64,000 nucleotides of DNA from Pyrrhosoma nymphula (Eukaryota > Arthropoda > Insecta > Odonata > Coenagrionidae), in assembly GCA_963573305.1 (NCBI GenBank), contig OY754338.1:16118192-16182191 (forward strand), given 5' to 3'. This document shows positions 22,266 to 32,853 of the stretch, one piece after another. The notes under the pieces are model-generated. The model did not search any database, was not told the DNA's origin, and worked only from the letters and a program-made list of their open reading frames with translations. A program made the position numbers and the translations under genes. Each line of letters starts with the position of its first letter. Positions within the stretch are counted from its first letter, which is position 1.

Positions 22266-22720
22266 TTTTATTGATTTTGACTCGTCATTGTTACCCGAAG
22301 TGCGCTGACTCACGCCAGCAGCATACGTCAACTCCTCAACAGATACCTGCTCTCGTATTTCCTTAGTTTTTCGAAGCTTACTGCGGTCACTTAAATCTAG
22401 GAATGTTTTAGGAGGTCGTCCCGGTTTTTGTGTGTGTTCCGCATACCAGTAAGGCAATTCAATCGAAGACTTAAGCCATTTTTCATTGATTTGAAAGAAA
22501 CGTTCATGTTTGTAATTAGCGGCTGTCCATTTTTTCTTGAAATCACTTGAAATATCTCAAAGCACGTCACAAAAACACTTTTGATCAGCTGGACATTTTG
22601 TTATTTCTGCAAGTTTTTCTTCCATGAACGAAAACTTTTCATCTAGTTTCTTCCATTTGAATTGCTCCAGAATGTCATACAATGCTCTTCTGGTACATTC
22701 CTTGACATTTTCTAATGAAA

Positions 22721-23206
22721 CTACTAGAGAAAAAACGAAAAATTGCTATGTTGCAATAGTTTAACTAATTTATCATTTAATCCGCCGTGACTCGCGCGGG
22801 GTGTTCCAGACACCCCAGCGTTTGTCTTGGATGGGGTATCGACATATTCTGCAAAAGTAAACTTGTAAGGCATGATGGTGCTCTCGAACCAGAAAGTATA
22901 ACAATGCTATGAACAACCTTAAATTATTTAAATCCAGATGGCATCGACCACTGAACAGGTATGATATTAATAATGTAGCTGTTTGTTAAAGCATGATGGA
23001 TTAATAAGTTTATTATTATTATTTTTTATTGAAAGGGAGGAGAGAATTGGAACACCAATTCCCTCCCACTCCGTCTTCCCTTGAAAGGGTAGAGCGGAGT
23101 TCCTCTTTATTGTTTCAGTTACAAATAATATTTGGGGTACCTATTATTAAACCCCCAATTTTCTACGTTTTACTTTTTTTAACAATTTGTTCATATTTTT
23201 CTAGTG
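22721..23206. other. No gene seen; small hairpin; possible LINE 3' UTR
   Basis: It contains GAATTGGAACACCAATTC (about 23043-23060) flanked by GGGAG/CTCCC. It may be the distal part of the minus-strand LINE whose C-terminus is at 25.6-26.1 kb, cut by the insertion of the I-like LINE. Confidence 0.3.
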
Positions 23207-23222
23207 TACTTCAAGTTTCAAT

Positions 23223-25347
23223 TTGACCAGTAGCCTTTGTAAGGTTATGGAAAGAATGGTTAACCGCAGACTTGTCTGGTGCCTAGAGAGGCGAAATCTT
23301 CTTGCACATATACAGTGTGGTTTTCGAAGGGGTAGATCAACCCTTGATCACCTCGTTCGATGCGACAACTTTATTCAAGAAGCTTTCCTACTCCGTCAAC
23401 ATGTCGTTGGCGTCTTTTTCGATTTGGAGAAGGCGTACGATCGAGTTTGGCGCTTCAAGATTTTAAAGACATTACATAATTGGGGTTTTAAAGGAAACCT
23501 ACCCATATTTAATAAAAAATAATTAACCAATCGTGTTTTTAAAGTTAGAATTGGAAAATATCTGTCTCAAGCTCATAATCAGGAAAATGGAGTACCCCAA
23601 GGATCTGTGCTGAGCGTAACGCTGTTCGCCATTGCCATTAATGATGTCGTCGACTGTATCCATGGAACCTGTAATAGGTTCGCTGTTTGTGGACGACCTA
23701 GCTATTTTCTGTAGGTCGGCTAAACTAACAAATGCAGCCAGACAAATACAGCTGACGCTCAACAAGCTCCAGAAATGGTCACAGATGAATGGTTTCCGCT
23801 TCTCGGAAGAGAAAACGAAGTGTATTCACTTCCACCGGCGTAGAGGTGACCATCCAACACCATCACTGCGTCTTGGCAATATTAACTTGCCTTTTGTGAA
23901 CTCAGTTCGTTTTTTGGGGTTGACCCTGGACCGCCTATTAAATTGGCGAGACCACATCAACGACTTGAGAAACAGGTGTTCGAAAACATTAAATATTTTA
24001 CGTTATTTAAGCCATTCCACATGGGGTGCAGATCGCCAGGCATTGTTGTTATTGTATCGAGCATTAGTCCGGTCAAAACTCGATTACGGCGCTTTTGTCT
24101 ACTCTTCTGGCAGGAAGTCTTATTTAAGGCCGCTGGCTGTTGTACATAATGCTGGATTGCGACTGGCCACGGGAGCATTTAGGACCTCTCCAATTTTTAG
24201 TATTTATTCAGACGCAGGGGAACCACCATTGGCTACCCGCAGAAATATCCTTTTGTCGAACTATGCCTCAAAGCTTTTATCAATGAAGAGGCACCCTTGT
24301 TTTAATATTGTTTCCAGCCACGGTTTTTAAATGTGTTTAACAGACGGACGAGGGCCACAAGGCCTTTAAGCATAAGGTTCAATGAATTGATGGAGAAAAA
24401 TAATTTCTCTCTCCCTGATGTGTACCCAGTAGGGTACCTTGACATTCCTCCGTGGTCTCTACCACCTCCAGATATTAGGCTGGACTTGCATAAGTCCCTG
24501 AAGTCGAGCACTACGCCATGTGAATACCAACAGCTCTTCAAGGAATTTCTCGGGCAATATCCTGACTTCGTACCTGTCTATACGGATGGGGCGAAGTCAT
24601 CATCTGCTTGCGGATCTGCAGTAACTTCTTCTTTCCACGGAGTTTTAAAAGCGAAACTCAGTGCGATGTGTAGCACATTTACTGCCGAACTGCCGTCGGA
24701 AATCTTTCATGATATGCACTGATTCGTTAAGTTCACTGCAATCGATCTCCGCATTTTCCTCCTTTAATCCCATCGTACAGGAAATTCAAATTGCCCTTTT
24801 AAAACTTTCGGAAAAAGAAGTAAGAGTCATGTTTTTATGGATACCTGGGCACGTAGGGATTACGGGTAACGAGAAAGCCGACGCCGCAGCAAAAGAAACA
24901 TTGGGAAACCACCAAATTGATATTGCGGTGGTCCTCGCGGATGACCTAAAAGCTACGCTACGACCTGTACTCTTGGACGACTGGTGAGGAACATGGCGGA
25001 ATCTTCAGAATAACAAGCTGCGTAGCATCAAACCTGAAATTTCAGCGTGGCCTTCCTCTTGCAGAAGCAAACGTAGGGATGAGGTCGCAATCACCCGTTT
25101 GAGGATTGGGCACTGCCATTTTACACACTCCTTTCTATTTACTGCTGAAAAGACCCCTCCACAGTGCGATGATTGTGACGCCTCTCTCACTGTAAATCAC
25201 CTACTGACAACGTGCACTAAATACCGGGTTATACGCAGTAGAATGGCCATCACGGGTAGCCTAGATACGCTTCTAGGGGACGATCCGGTTAGCCTAAGCC
25301 GAATTTTATTGTATTTCAAAGAAATAGGGTTTTTAAATTTAATATAG
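23223..25347 (+). pseudogene. I-like LINE pol: reverse transcriptase and RNase H, broken
   Basis: Reverse-transcriptase blocks: a LTSSLCKVMERMVNRRL helix at the very start, IQCGFRRGRSTLDHLVR, FFDLEKAYDRVWR with the first catalytic Asp, NGVPQGSVLSVTLFAIAIND, and GSLFVDDLAIFCRS with the FVDD pair (after a frameshift near 23655). Thumb and connection follow (STWGADRQALLLLYRAL, SIYSDAGEPPLATRRN). RNase H shows VYTDGAKSSSACGSA, TAELPSE, ICTDSLSSLQS and WIPGHVGITGNEKADAAAKE. The end has a C-x2-C...H...C zinc motif (CDDCDASLTVNHLLTTC). RNase H plus this zinc tail fits the I superfamily. At least four frameshifts or stops are present. It is related to, but clearly different from, the pol at 57-59.6 kb. 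Confidence 0.88.
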
Positions 25348-25510
25348 TTAGCATGCACACATGCATTACTCATAAAATAGAAATGCATAAAATTAGTAGT
25401 TACATTTTGTAGAGATCTAGTTTTAATGCGTCAAAGGGACTGATGATGATGGCATGGTGCAAATGACCCTAGTCGTCGACGCACCAAAAAAAACCCAATT
25501 CTACTATTAC
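23223..25510 (+). mobile_element. I-like LINE, 5'-truncated, with target duplication
   Basis: The 16-bp sequence TACTTCAAGTTTCAAT stands on both sides (23207-23222 and 25511-25526), which fixes the insertion exactly. The element starts inside the reverse transcriptase and ends in a short TACTATTAC-type tail after a 3' UTR containing CTGATGATGATGG. Truncation at the 5' end with a target duplication is the usual result of target-primed reverse transcription. Confidence 0.9.
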
Positions 25511-25589
25511 TACTTCAAGTTTCAATGTTTTTTTTAATTACATTTAATTTTACAAAGTGTATTATTATTTTAAAAAAAATTATTTGGTT

Positions 25590-26060
25590 TTCTCCTTTGA
25601 TTTCTTCATCGGGTGTCTTGCGATTTTCTTTGCTTGCTTTACAATTTTTATTTTCTTCGTAGTATTTCTATCACAATGTTTTCTTCTCTCTTCTTCCTCC
25701 TTATCAGCATTCCCAGCATTTCCTTCCACTTCTGTTTTCTTCTCTTCTCTTCTCTCCTCCTTTTCTTGTGTTGTCTTGATTTCTTCTACGTCCCTTCTCC
25801 TTCTCGCGGTCTTGTGAAGTTTGAAACTGCTTCGGCTGCTTTTTTATTCCCCAGTCCTTTTCCAGCCTCTTCCAGTGTGACTGGCCAGTTTCCGAAGATC
25901 TTCTTAAGCTCAGTTCTTTCTTCTGCGTATTTTGGACAATCGTACAACCTATGCTGTACATCGTCTGGTCCTAGGTTGCAGTCTCATTCTTCATTTTCTC
26001 CTTTTCCTATTTTCTTAAGATAGGTCTTGAGTCGTCCATGTCCCGTTAGGATTTCGGTTT
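25590..26060 (-). pseudogene. LINE C-terminal zinc-motif fragment (R1/LOA-like)
   Basis: On the minus strand (about 26035-25800) a frame reads HGRLKTYLKKIGKGENEE, a stop, then CNLGPDDVQHRLYDCPKYAEERTEL. The spacing C...D-x-x-x-H-x-x-x-x-C and the following P-x-Y-x-x-x-R match the zinc motif at the end of RNase-H-bearing LINE pol proteins. The stretch after it is very rich in Arg, Lys and Glu. Only this terminal piece survives. Its 3' UTR may be the sequence now beyond the I-like LINE insertion (22.99-23.2 kb), but that is inference. Confidence 0.55.
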
Positions 26061-26129
26061 GATAGGCTTCTTAAACAATGAACTTTAATACGCACGGTCA
26101 ACAATCATGTCTTCGTGGAGTTCATCCCA

Positions 26130-27219
26130 ATTGAGCAAATTTGTTGCCACTTAATTGTTAACTCGCTTATGCCAGCAAAAAGACATCCATCCATGTTTTT
26201 TTCGGGAGATTTACCTTTTAAATACAATTATAAAGGGATATTTAAGTTTAATTTGGTGAGATTGATTATTTTCTCCGATAAATAAATGCCAGCGCTTATC
26301 ATTGGCGAGAGTCATTAATGAGCGAGCCCATGTAACATGCCACTTAACATTTAATATCTTTACTAAATAATGAGATATGAAAATAATTATAGCAATATCA
26401 AAAAATAACAAAATTCTCGAAAATTCTAAACTGCGGAAATATTTTCATATCTTTGAAAATGAAAAAAGATATTTAAAAAATACTTTTTTCAAATTAGAAA
26501 TATTTTCTCAATTTCGGTTACCATCTTAAAATTTGCAATCAATAAGTAAATATTTGGGCAGGAAATAAAAGACACTAATCTTATTTACGAATTAAACGAG
26601 TTTTAACTAATATATCTTGCTAAATTTCTCTTCTTTTTGACGTTTTCATGGTGAATGCAGAATGCATCTGAGAAAATGTTTGCGTTGCGTTAAGTTTGAA
26701 TGAATAAAAAACAAAATGGCGGATGAGGGTGGACAATTTTATCGTGTTAAACAATTGACTTTAGTCTAAATTTTATGTCTGCAAACGAAATTTAGCTCGA
26801 CAAGACCCGATACGTAAATGAAAACATTGATATCTCATTATTTTGAGGTAAAAAAATACCCATATAATTACCGTCTATAAACCTACAATTTAAACAATGA
26901 AACAATAAAATTATGTGGTAAGATAAAGTACACACTTCCATGTTCAAAACATGTTTTTTTAATTTGAACTCAACCACAATAGCGAGATAAACAAATTTCA
27001 CACACGAGAGCACACGAACAAGTACATGCGTTTCCGACTATGTCTGGGTTCCGACTGACTGCGCAACAATAGGCGTGAGCGGAGGGGAAGGTATTGGCTG
27101 CCAATAGACGGACTGGTTATTGACTTTGAAGATTAATACGTTTGGAATGATTTTAACTTAACTTGGCAATTTTGACTTTTGACTGGTTTTAGAGTGCAAA
27201 TACTCCTACGTGAGCGGCG
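26130..27219. other. AT-rich stretch, no gene seen
   Basis: No coding similarity. AAAATGGCGG-type motifs (26715) resemble the Transib 3' region further right but prove nothing. Confidence 0.4.
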
Positions 27220-27439
27220 CACAGTAGGGCCAAATCCCGAAAAGCTGGCTAAAATATGAAATCCTTATTTGATCGATTTTAAATTTGGTACACGGATTTT
27301 GTTAGGTCACTGATTACGAATCTGAAATCAGAACAAATAAAAAAAGCAAATGGCTGACCAAGGGATAAGAAAGTATTAGCTTGGTTATTTGAAAAACAAT
27401 GCATTTCTGGAGCATGATATGGCCTTTTAATATGATTCA

Positions 27440-27715
27440 TACCCCAAATATATTTAAACAAAATATTGAATATCCCTAATGCTTGATATAGCAGGATCTC
27501 AAGACTCGAGATGGATGTTAAAAACATCTTACTTTCTCTGGAGCATTTTCTTGAAAAGCGTTCTCGATAAGCATCTTTGTTGCGTGCTTCTTGTGCCTCC
27601 TCTGAAAGCATTCCAATCGGTAATATTGCCGACGAAATTACAGAAGAACCATGGATCAATATTTTATGCACTGTGGTGGGCATGTTGTACCATGGATACT
27701 TCTCTACTAATAATT
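27440..27715 (-). pseudogene. Transib transposase last-exon fragment, copy B
   Basis: Reads AKLLVEKYPWYNMPTTVHKI, then LIHGSSVISSAILPIG and LSEEAQEARNKD with the catalytic Glu region, then RFSRKCSRES. Upstream, at about 27716, coding similarity stops abruptly and 3'-UTR-like sequence of the neighbouring copy begins. The catalytic Asp exons are missing, so it is a fragment. Confidence 0.8.
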
Positions 27716-28002
27716 TGGCTCTCGAGGTTGCTGATTACTAATTTGAGATTTAAAAAAAAACACAATGGCGGATCACATACTACGAACGCAGCAATTTAAA
27801 AAGTGCTAAAAATGAAGAGAAACTATTTAAAATGTAGCGAAAATAATATTAAATACGATTTTAGGTCACTCTTTTCGAACTAGATATTTTAGACTCTCAG
27901 TTCTTAATAAAAGAAGAAATGTGCCAGTAATCGTTATAAATTAATATTCAATTGGTATCTATAATCTACGATGAAAGGGGACCACCCTTGAGGTATTCTA
28001 AT

Positions 28003-28007
28003 TGATA

Positions 28008-28038
<31 letters not shown>

Positions 28039-28040
28039 CA
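28003..28040. repeat. (AT)n then T-run microsatellite
   Basis: About twelve AT units followed by a run of T. A simple repeat. Confidence 0.9.
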
Positions 28041-28282
28041 ATGAATGTACATAATGAAATAAAGTTTGAAAATTGTTTTATTTTTAAAGAATAGAAAATT
28101 ATGCAGTAAAATTATAGGAAAATTTGAAACAAAACGCTTAAAAGCAAAAATTACGTATTAGCAATTTATCCCCGCCACTCTATTGATCTGATACATTTTT
28201 CCAACCACTCTTCGTTGCCAGACAAAAATCGGTCTTCCATGACTCTATGGCTATCTTGCCATTTTGCTTTTATATCATATAT

Positions 28283-30452
28283 CTAAAGCATAGACTCATC
28301 GTCACTATCTATATCACCTTTTGTTCTGCAGTTGGTGCCTCTAGCAAAGCAATAACCTCGCTTCGCAACTGTCCATCCTTTTTTAGGGGGAGATTTTCTG
28401 ATGGATGAAATTGAAGGATCAGAGGAGGTTAGCATGATGTGGAGTAGATCTTCGTTGGTCGATTTTCTTGAGATCTTCCTACACCTTTCTCGGAATCTGC
28501 GTAAGTCTTTATTTCTCGCCTCCTGTGCCTCTTCACTCAACATTCCCATTGGCAGAAGAGCAACAGCAATGACGTCAGCTCCATGTATTAGTATCTTGTG
28601 GACAGTGGCTGACATTGGATACCCTTTATAATTTTGCACATACAATGTAGCAGTGTCGATGGCATATTCTTTGAAAGCTAAGGAATTTACAGCGTATCCA
28701 CAGGAAAGTGTTTAGAATCACATCTCATCTCGATATTAGATCCTCTTTAAATCCTGTGATGGATGATGACTGTGCAGGGTTAGCAAAAAAAACGACGGTC
28801 GGTGTTTCCATCGTTTGTCTTGCCGGTCCCCTGTTTAACAACATCCACAAGAAGCCCATCTCAGATTTAAATCTTCCCTTGATTTCTCTCTTTCTTTATG
28901 AAATCATGGTGTTGTTGTCCTTATTCTTTCTCCATGCCTGAGTATCCAGACTTCAGCTGACGTGAAGAATCCATTCTAAAAATCGTATATAGGCATGCAG
29001 CGTAGAAAGACCGTACTCTCTTGCATCCTTGTTTACTTCCCTCTTTAGAACCAAATCGATGTCGTTGAATTCTTTTAGAAGTGCTCCACAGAGGTAACAC
29101 CTTTGAGAAAAGGAAGTTCCTGTTTCCTGCACACTTTTCCGTCTATCATTGAAAAAATCATTTTACGACGGACTTGAATGAGGACATTGCCGGGTAGTGA
29201 TATTTTTGATGAAGTGAGAAGTTCTAGTTTGTCCATTCTCGATTTTTCTGCGACTATGTTGCACCTGGGTCTCTTTTTTAAATTCTAAATTGATAGGTCT
29301 ACAAATTCTTGTCGAAGAAGGGCAGGGGTTTTGCCACACTATAACTTTTTTGAAATTATCTTTGCAGTTAAGTGGCAGGGGCACTACACATGTCATTAAA
29401 ATATCACTGTCCTTCAAATTGTGGTCGTCACTTACTTGCTTGTACATGGATAGACCGCTGCACCCATCAAGACCCCATTTAAATATTATATACATTTCCC
29501 CCAGTATACCAGATTCTAAATTTACAATTAACTCTTCTTGGAGCTGCACGATACGATAAGTGGTATGATATAACAATGCCTGTAATCATACTTCAGTCCT
29601 AACCTCCGTGATTGCAATGCTGTCTTTAAGTGGATGGCACGCAACTTTAGAAGCAGCTATTTTCTTGTACGAAGGATATAAATCTACCCCTCTCTCTTTC
29701 CCCTGAATCATAATAGATTGATAAAGAGTCTCCAGAGAGATCCTTTTATAGCATAAGGGCTAGCGCCTCCTCGGGCGAATACGGCCGAAGACTGGTTTTG
29801 TTGTGTTGTGTACAAGCCTCAGACACCATCGACGCACGTGTTGGCGTTGAATGGAGTATTTCATCAAACAGTTTGGCTTCCGTATCCTTGCCTGTTGATC
29901 GGAGACTCATTTCTGCAGCGAATTTTAACGTGGTCATCAAAACGGTGTCCCGAAAATCCTGTGTCTTCCTCCTCTTACTACGATAACTGCTATCCTCCGA
30001 ATTTTTCCTAGGATGACCTGCTGAAAAGGATAATTTCAAAAGACATTGACTCGTAAAGAGGAAATGGGCACGTGCACTGAATTCGTCACTCTGTAAGGCA
30101 AAGGACTATCTATACATAATTAGTTACCTACTAATTACTAGCGCAATTAATTACGTGCAGGTGTACTTGTAAGAGTAGGCGCAGTGATAATGTTTATCTT
30201 GAACAGCCAATTTTCATTAGCGTGAAGAAATCTTTCTTCCACTCGACTGCTTTCCTCCCATTTCTTCCGAATATCCCCACAGTGTCTCCGAACCATCCTG
30301 TCAACTGCGTTTTTAGTTCTCTTTCCAGCTAATGACAAATCAAGCAGTTCCTCAACATGATAATACACATGATCATAGCGTTCCGACCATCCACTCTTAG
30401 ATTTCTCTTTCAGTAGGGTGTAATGTATTCGCCTAGTTATTTTGAAAGACAT
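28283..30452 (-). pseudogene. Transib (RAG1-like) transposase, copy C, broken
   Basis: Blocks on the minus strand in gene order: the N-terminus MSFKITRRIHYTLLKEK to RFLHANENWLFK (30452-30170); a basic KRRKTQDFRDT region and STPTRASMVSEA (30039-29746); VDLYPSYKKIAASKVACHP (29690-29620); and FKWGLDGCSGLSMYKQ with the first Asp, then VIVWQNPCPSSTRICRPI (29480-29280). MIFSMIDGKVC with the second Asp follows (~29160-29130). The last exon (28645-28283) has MSATVHKILIHGADV, MLSEEAQEARNKDLRRFRER with the Glu region, and LLHIMLTSSDPSISS. Several stops and frameshifts separate these, and the zinc pair region is eroded. All three catalytic positions can still be recognised. Confidence 0.8.
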
Positions 30453-30479
30453 AATTCTTGTAAATAATGTCCACCACAA

Positions 30480-31019
30480 TTATTAGAAAAGCACAGAGTT
30501 CTAAGCACTGTTCCCCGGCAAGTGCGACCCACCGCCTGCTAATCCCAGCTCATTGACTATGGCGCTAATGCCCACTGCGCGGTAGAGCTGTGTCGTTCAT
30601 GAATCAATCATTCAAAATGAATTTTTGATTTAATCCTAAGTGGAATTTTTCCAATAGAGTTCATGAATTAATCCTGTTGGTAATTGTTGTCTAGAAATTC
30701 GTGGTCACAACCTTAAGACATCTCACTTTATTGACAAAGTAATTAATTTTTCTTACTTCTCGGTATTGCTGTAATCAAGTCGATGAAATAAATGAGGTGA
30801 ACACGTCACTAAGCAAAGTGGCACAGAATTGGTTGACATTGAATGGGCTGCAAGGGCAAAAATGACATCACACGACCGAAATATTGTGCGATTCTATTCC
30901 CAGGACTTATTTACAAAATAAAACTAATTTCACTTCTGTATAGTTTATTTCATTTTTGGGGTTTTAGCCGGCCAAACCAGGGGTTGACCCCACCTTGCGG
31001 CGGAGCGTAGGAAGGCAAA
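30480..31019. other. No gene seen
   Basis: No coding similarity. It should contain the right end of Transib copy C if that survives, but no CACTGTG-like end with a matching target was found. Confidence 0.4.
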
Positions 31020-31451
31020 CGTCAGCTGCTTTGATAGCCCATGTTTCTCAATGTTTCGATAAAAACATTCATGCATGGACTTGTCGGTATGCGCCTTGAG
31101 CAAGACCTTCTGCTAGGCTTCTTTTTATTTCGAGTTTCAGGACGTCTGCCTCCAATGACAAGATGATCGTTTCATCGTCGCTTCCATTGGATGACGGGTC
31201 CAAGTCGAGACCGGTTTCGTCCGCTGCCCTCTTTGCCGCCTGGAAGAGAACCGCCCCTGCTCCTGCACTCTCGTGCTCTTTCGTGAGATTGAGCAGGTGT
31301 CCCTGCTTTTCAACTCTCGGCATGCTGTACCCAGGACAACTCTGTTGTGGAGACACTCCAGACTCAATAGTCCTCTTCCACCTACATTCCGAGGGAGATA
31401 CGATCTGGCGACGGAAGATTTCGGATGAAGACTTCTGTAGATGGTCATCAT
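31020..31451 (-). pseudogene. RLE-type LINE pol fragment after the reverse transcriptase
   Basis: One frame reads IYRSLHPKSSVARSYLPRNV followed by GGRGLLSLECLHNRVVLGTA, matching the 'H-P-x-x-x-V-x-R-x-Y-x-x-R-x-x-GGRGL' block between thumb and zinc motif in R2/NeSL-type elements. The next frame continues with LLNLTKEHESAGAGAVLFQA and IKRSLAEGLAQGAYRQVHA. Frameshifts separate them. It probably belonged with the RT piece at 31551-31889. Confidence 0.65.
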
Positions 31452-31550
31452 CTTCCTCGTTCCCCTATCGAGGTTCTGCTACTCGTTGACGTTCCACTTC
31501 ATGTATCCGAAGGTATACAGCAGTGTAGGAAATTCCATACATGTTCGTGG

Positions 31551-31889
31551 CTAGAACCTTATTCCTGCCCGACAGATCTGAACTCCTGATTTTTCTGAGT
31601 CTGCCTGTACTTGGCGGTGTTTTTTCTTCACTGCGTCAACCTCCTGCATTCGGGGTTGGGGGACGCCGAGGTATTCATAGCAGTCATCGTCCTCGATGTG
31701 ACGAATGACGCTCCCGTCGACGAGTTGCACGGCTTCCTTGTTCTCCGAAAATCTTCCTCTCTCCAGGTGGATGGTTGCACACTTGTCCAATCCGAACTCC
31801 ATCCCTATAGCCTCACTGTATTCCACTGAGGTGTCTAGGGCAGTGCGAAGGTCCTTTGCATTAGAAGTATAATGCTTCAGGTCATCCAT
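31551..31889 (-). pseudogene. RLE-type LINE reverse transcriptase fragment (YMDD box)
   Basis: It opens with MDDLKHYTSNAKDLRTAL (the catalytic DD pair of the RT palm). It continues IGMEFGLDKCATIHLERG, VQLVDGSVIRHI and CYEYLGVPQP, the usual sequence of RT motifs C to E in R2-like and related LINEs. About 340 bp survive. The N-terminal RT half is absent. Confidence 0.75.
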
Positions 31890-32480
31890 ATAAAATAAAT
31901 TGCAATGATAATAATAGTTATTATTAATATATAAGGGTCGGTGGCGGTATTTTCCGTCCCTTCCTCTATTTATTTCTCAATCAATCATTAAATTTTCATC
32001 TATTGTGCTGTGCATATTTATAGTTTCCGAGGGTGCTGCTTGTTGAAAGGGTCTGCCGAAGGCGCTGGGTACCGCAACCTTAGATCCCTATCCCCCCGAG
32101 CATGTGGCACCCCATTCCACATATGCATTCGCACCTTTTTTCACGTCACATCATCATCTCCTTCCTTCTGGTCTCTTGACTTGACTTTTTTTTACCTGGA
32201 TCAGATGAGGCCACAATCTTTTTCACTCTCTTTCCCCGGCCCGTCTGGGTGGTCAGAATGCTTCATTGATTTGCAGCGTCCTCTCTTCGTCCATGCCGCA
32301 CAGGTATCCTCCGGTGCACCAGAAACCTTAAAAACCGTCTACATACTGTATTCATTGTTTCGCTGTAGGCGTTCTCCCTCGTCAGTCTGTTTGTTAGGGC
32401 CTTTTTTTAAATAAATGCAGTAGTCTACCCTCCTCCTCTCATGTTTCTCCACAGTCGTGAATCATTTGTAGATGGTGATT
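31890..32480. other. Non-coding repeat-like stretch
   Basis: GGGTCGGTGGCGGTATTTTC and ATCCCTATCCCCCCGAGCAT look like part of an interspersed repeat, perhaps a LINE UTR. A plus-strand open frame (32010-32414) has no known similarity and is probably chance. Confidence 0.3.
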
Positions 32481-32853
32481 TTACTTAAGGTTACTAGGAA
32501 ATTTGCGAGGGGTTGTTCTCTTTTTGTGTACTGATGTCGAAAGGCTTAGCCGGTGTGTAATTCGTGTTAGGTTACACTGTCTTCCTTCATGATTCTTACT
32601 AAAGTAGACCTTGTAAGGTTCCAAAGCTTCTTCGCCTCCTTGCATTCGTAGGCGACGTGACAAGCCGTGGAATCCCTGGAAGGGCACCACCTGCACGCGT
32701 CGTCTCGCGCCTAATTCCGGCTCTTTGTAGGAATATGGCATCTGTCCATCGGTCGTGCGTTAAACACCATGCCGCCTCGCTGTCCTTCCCGAAAGATGGC
32801 TTATCCCAGTAGGTGTTCCAGTTAATGGGTTCTTCTATATTTTTGCCTTTCAT
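32481..32853 (-). pseudogene. LINE pol fragment with zinc motif, clade uncertain
   Basis: The first part reads NWNTYWDKPSFGKDSEAAW and LTHDRWTDAIFLQ. After a frameshift the next frame gives CRWCPSRDSTACHVAYEC, a C-x2-C-x8-H-x4-C finger, followed by KEAKKLWNLTRSTLVRIM. That is typical of a LINE C-terminal zinc motif ('C-x2-C...H-x4-C-x-x-A-x-x-L-W'). It could belong with the RLE-type pieces at 31.0-31.9 kb or be another LINE. No catalytic residues remain. Confidence 0.5.

Larger units (their letters stand above)
19480..22720 (-). pseudogene. Transib (RAG1-like) transposase, copy A, broken
   Basis: Minus-strand coding blocks lie in the same order as the better copy at 61.3-63.7 kb. The N-terminus (22720-22460) has a DFKKKWTAANYKHERFFQINEKWL-type region, in more than one frame. 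A GRPPKTFLDLSDRSKLRK block (22430-22270) follows. After the inserted TIR element come EALAIFVEGDF and YPCYSRIKKAKRECYP (20975-20640). Then come ISKWGCDGSQQIQ with the first Asp (~20600), MLTMVDGKVCNAV with the second Asp, a CYIC zinc pair (20270-20200), and ILHSRIRLFESLLHLAYKLP. The C-terminus (19937-19480) has SPTIHKVLMHGAEV and LSEEAAEARNK with the catalytic Glu region. Stops, frameshifts and the insertion make it inactive. Introns are likely between blocks but were not all placed. Confidence 0.8.
27220..30452 (-). mobile_element. Transib (RAG1-like) locus, copies C and B fused
   Basis: The left edge at 27220 reads CACAGTAGGGCCAAATCCCG, one base from the RAG/Transib heptamer CACAGTG and similar to the terminus at 59645 (CACAGTGGTCCGGATCCGAA). 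The five bases before it are CGGCG, a GC-rich target as expected for Transib. Inside are two last exons in the same orientation (27715-27500 and 28645-28283). A similar ~50-bp 3' sequence (GATTAC-G/T-AAT...AATGGC-G/T-GA) follows each, at ~27300 and ~27730. This suggests two copies joined by deletion or unequal exchange. The right end was not found. Confidence 0.6.

Noticed and set aside
25557..26023. Plus-strand open frames rich in Phe/Leu/Ser resembling a membrane protein
   Set aside because: They are antisense to the Lys/Arg/Glu-rich C-terminus of a minus-strand LINE; pyrimidine-rich antisense gives apparent hydrophobic runs.
30560..30600. GCCCACTGCGCGG as right end of Transib copy C
   Set aside because: It lacks the full heptamer, the inner sequence does not match the left terminus, and the target (CGCGG) differs from CGGCG.
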